64,000 bases of DNA from Hericium rajendrae (lineage: Eukaryota; Basidiomycota; Agaricomycetes; Russulales; Hericiaceae), in contig CM065888.1 of assembly GCA_033439255.1 (NCBI GenBank), positions 1,240,001 through 1,304,000 of the forward strand, written 5' to 3'. The position numbers and the translations under genes are program-made. The notes under the pieces are model-generated. The model made no database searches and had not been told where the DNA came from. It was given only the letters and a program-made list of their open reading frames with translations. Numbering within the stretch: position 1 is the first letter of the stretch; every line of letters starts with the position of its first letter. Shown piece by piece: positions 62,911 to 64,000 of the stretch.

Positions 62911-64000
62911 ATGACCCCAGCACCAGACGATACCAAAAACTCTCTAGCACAGTCTCAAGAACATCGCGAGGCCTGTGAGCCCTTCAACGATCCAGACGCG
63001 GATACCATCCTGCGAACCTCGGACCTGGTCGACTTCCGGATCTACAAAATCATCCTTTTGCTTGCATCTCCTGTTTTCAGAGCGATGTTCAAAGCGCGTC
63101 AGTCTGATCCCACAGGCACTGACACACCACCAGTCTTCGATGTTCCGGAAAATGCGCGTACTATTGAGTACATCCTTCGTTGTTGCTATCCCCTACCCTC
63201 ACCCAGCATGACCGCGCTACAGGACCTTCGACTCGTCCTGTACGCTGCCAAAAAATACGATATCATGGCTGTCACAAGCCTTGCGAAAATCTCTCTTGGT
63301 TTCTGTGTTTTCCAGGATGTCCTCGGTGTTTTTTCCATAGCAAGTCGATGTGGACTCGAAGATGTCTGTGTCAACGCGGCGACGCAATCTTTGCGGCACA
63401 AGTTGACGTCGCTCGACTCAGTCCATCTTGATCAAATTTCTGCGCGACAGCTCCATAAGCTCCTACAATATCATCGACAGCATCCCGGCTCTGCACTCGT
63501 TTCTGCATCTTCCATTGTATGGTGTTGTAAGGACAGGTGAGACATCACATAATATTTGAGCATATGGATTATTCGGACTCAATCTTCGGTCTATCGCAGC
63601 TGCGTCTCTACTCCGTATCGGACACCACCTCCTCCACGCCTTTTGAAACCTAATCGCCTTGCCTCCCGTGCCTCCCGACGCTTTTTCGAAGCGAATGCAG
63701 ACGTCATCTTGCGCTCGTCGGATGCGCCGACAGACTTCCGAGTCCACAAATTGATGTTGTCGCTTGCATCTCCCATTTTTCGGGATATGTTTGAGCTTGG
63801 GCAGGCTGACCCTGGCACCCTCACGTCGCCCGTTAGCAATGACGCCCTTTCTATCATCGATGTCACCGAGGATTCCTGCACACTTGAATTAGTCCTACGC
63901 TGCATCTATCCTGTCCAATCCCCTACTGTTGAGGGATTGCACCGCGTCCGGCTATTTCTTGAAGCAGGGCGAAAGTACGACATCGTGGCGGTGAATGTTC
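62911..64000 (+). CDS. double BTB/POZ protein, BTB5, cut by window end
   Basis: Closest relative of BTB1, opposite orientation. Start MTPAPDDTKNSLAQSQ at 62911. First BTB: ADTILRTSDLVDFRIYKIILLLASPVFRAM, EYILRCCYPLPSP, LHKLLQYHRQH. An intron after WCCKD (GTGAGA to TCGCAG, phase 2) is in the same place as in BTB1 and leads to SCVSTPYRTPPPP and a second BTB: ADVILRSSDAPTDFRVHKLMLSLASPIFRDMFELG, LELVLRCIYP, GRKYDIVAVNV at the window end. Intact as far as visible. Confidence 0.83.

Overview
The window is nuclear DNA from a filamentous basidiomycete, most likely a wood-decaying Agaricomycete. Genes are split by many 45-65 nt GT-AG introns. A two-domain cellobiose dehydrogenase with a b-type cytochrome domain (a white-rot enzyme) is present, together with a chromodomain Ty3/gypsy retroelement, a GH75 chitosanase, BTB gene expansions and tRNA-Asp genes with introns at position 37/38. 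The species is not determined; the likeness of the cellobiose dehydrogenase to Phanerochaete-type enzymes is recalled family knowledge, not a search result.

Layout. 1-13.1 kb is a fluid, duplicated region. It holds two related P-loop NTPase genes on the minus strand (one cut by the window edge, one with an unclear 5' end), two decayed cellobiose dehydrogenase copies, one intact and one decayed member of a small unknown protein family, a hypothetical gene and a tRNA-Asp. 13.3-20.8 kb holds an intact catalase, a diverged 0.3 kb tandem duplication, the intact cellobiose dehydrogenase (CDH) and a second tRNA-Asp. 21.4-27.7 kb holds five further members of the small family (three intact, two dead) around a minus-strand gene with a possible nuclease-like core.

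28.0-36.6 kb is a GH13 alpha-amylase with a C-terminal CBM20 starch-binding domain. Its first exon is split, just after the signal peptide, by a complete 6,001 bp Ty3/gypsy chromovirus with LTRs that look identical and a CTTGC target duplication. The element's gag ends in a G_GGA_AAC slippery heptamer directly before its stop codon, with pol open in the -1 frame and a stem-loop 5 nt downstream. 37.3-51 kb is housekeeping and metabolism: medium-chain reductase, ribosomal protein L38, secreted GH75 chitosanase with a 12-nt microexon and an acidic tail, a second reductase, UTP22/Nrap (SSU processome) and a beta-carbonic anhydrase. 52.2-64 kb is a BTB/POZ cluster of five genes (three of them double-BTB) around a third reductase and a small unknown gene.

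Together the secreted CDH, amylase and chitosanase are extracellular carbohydrate enzymes, and catalase handles peroxide. A recurring pattern is local duplication followed by decay. The CDH-plus-small-protein pair occurs three times in the same relative order and orientation, and only one CDH copy is still intact.
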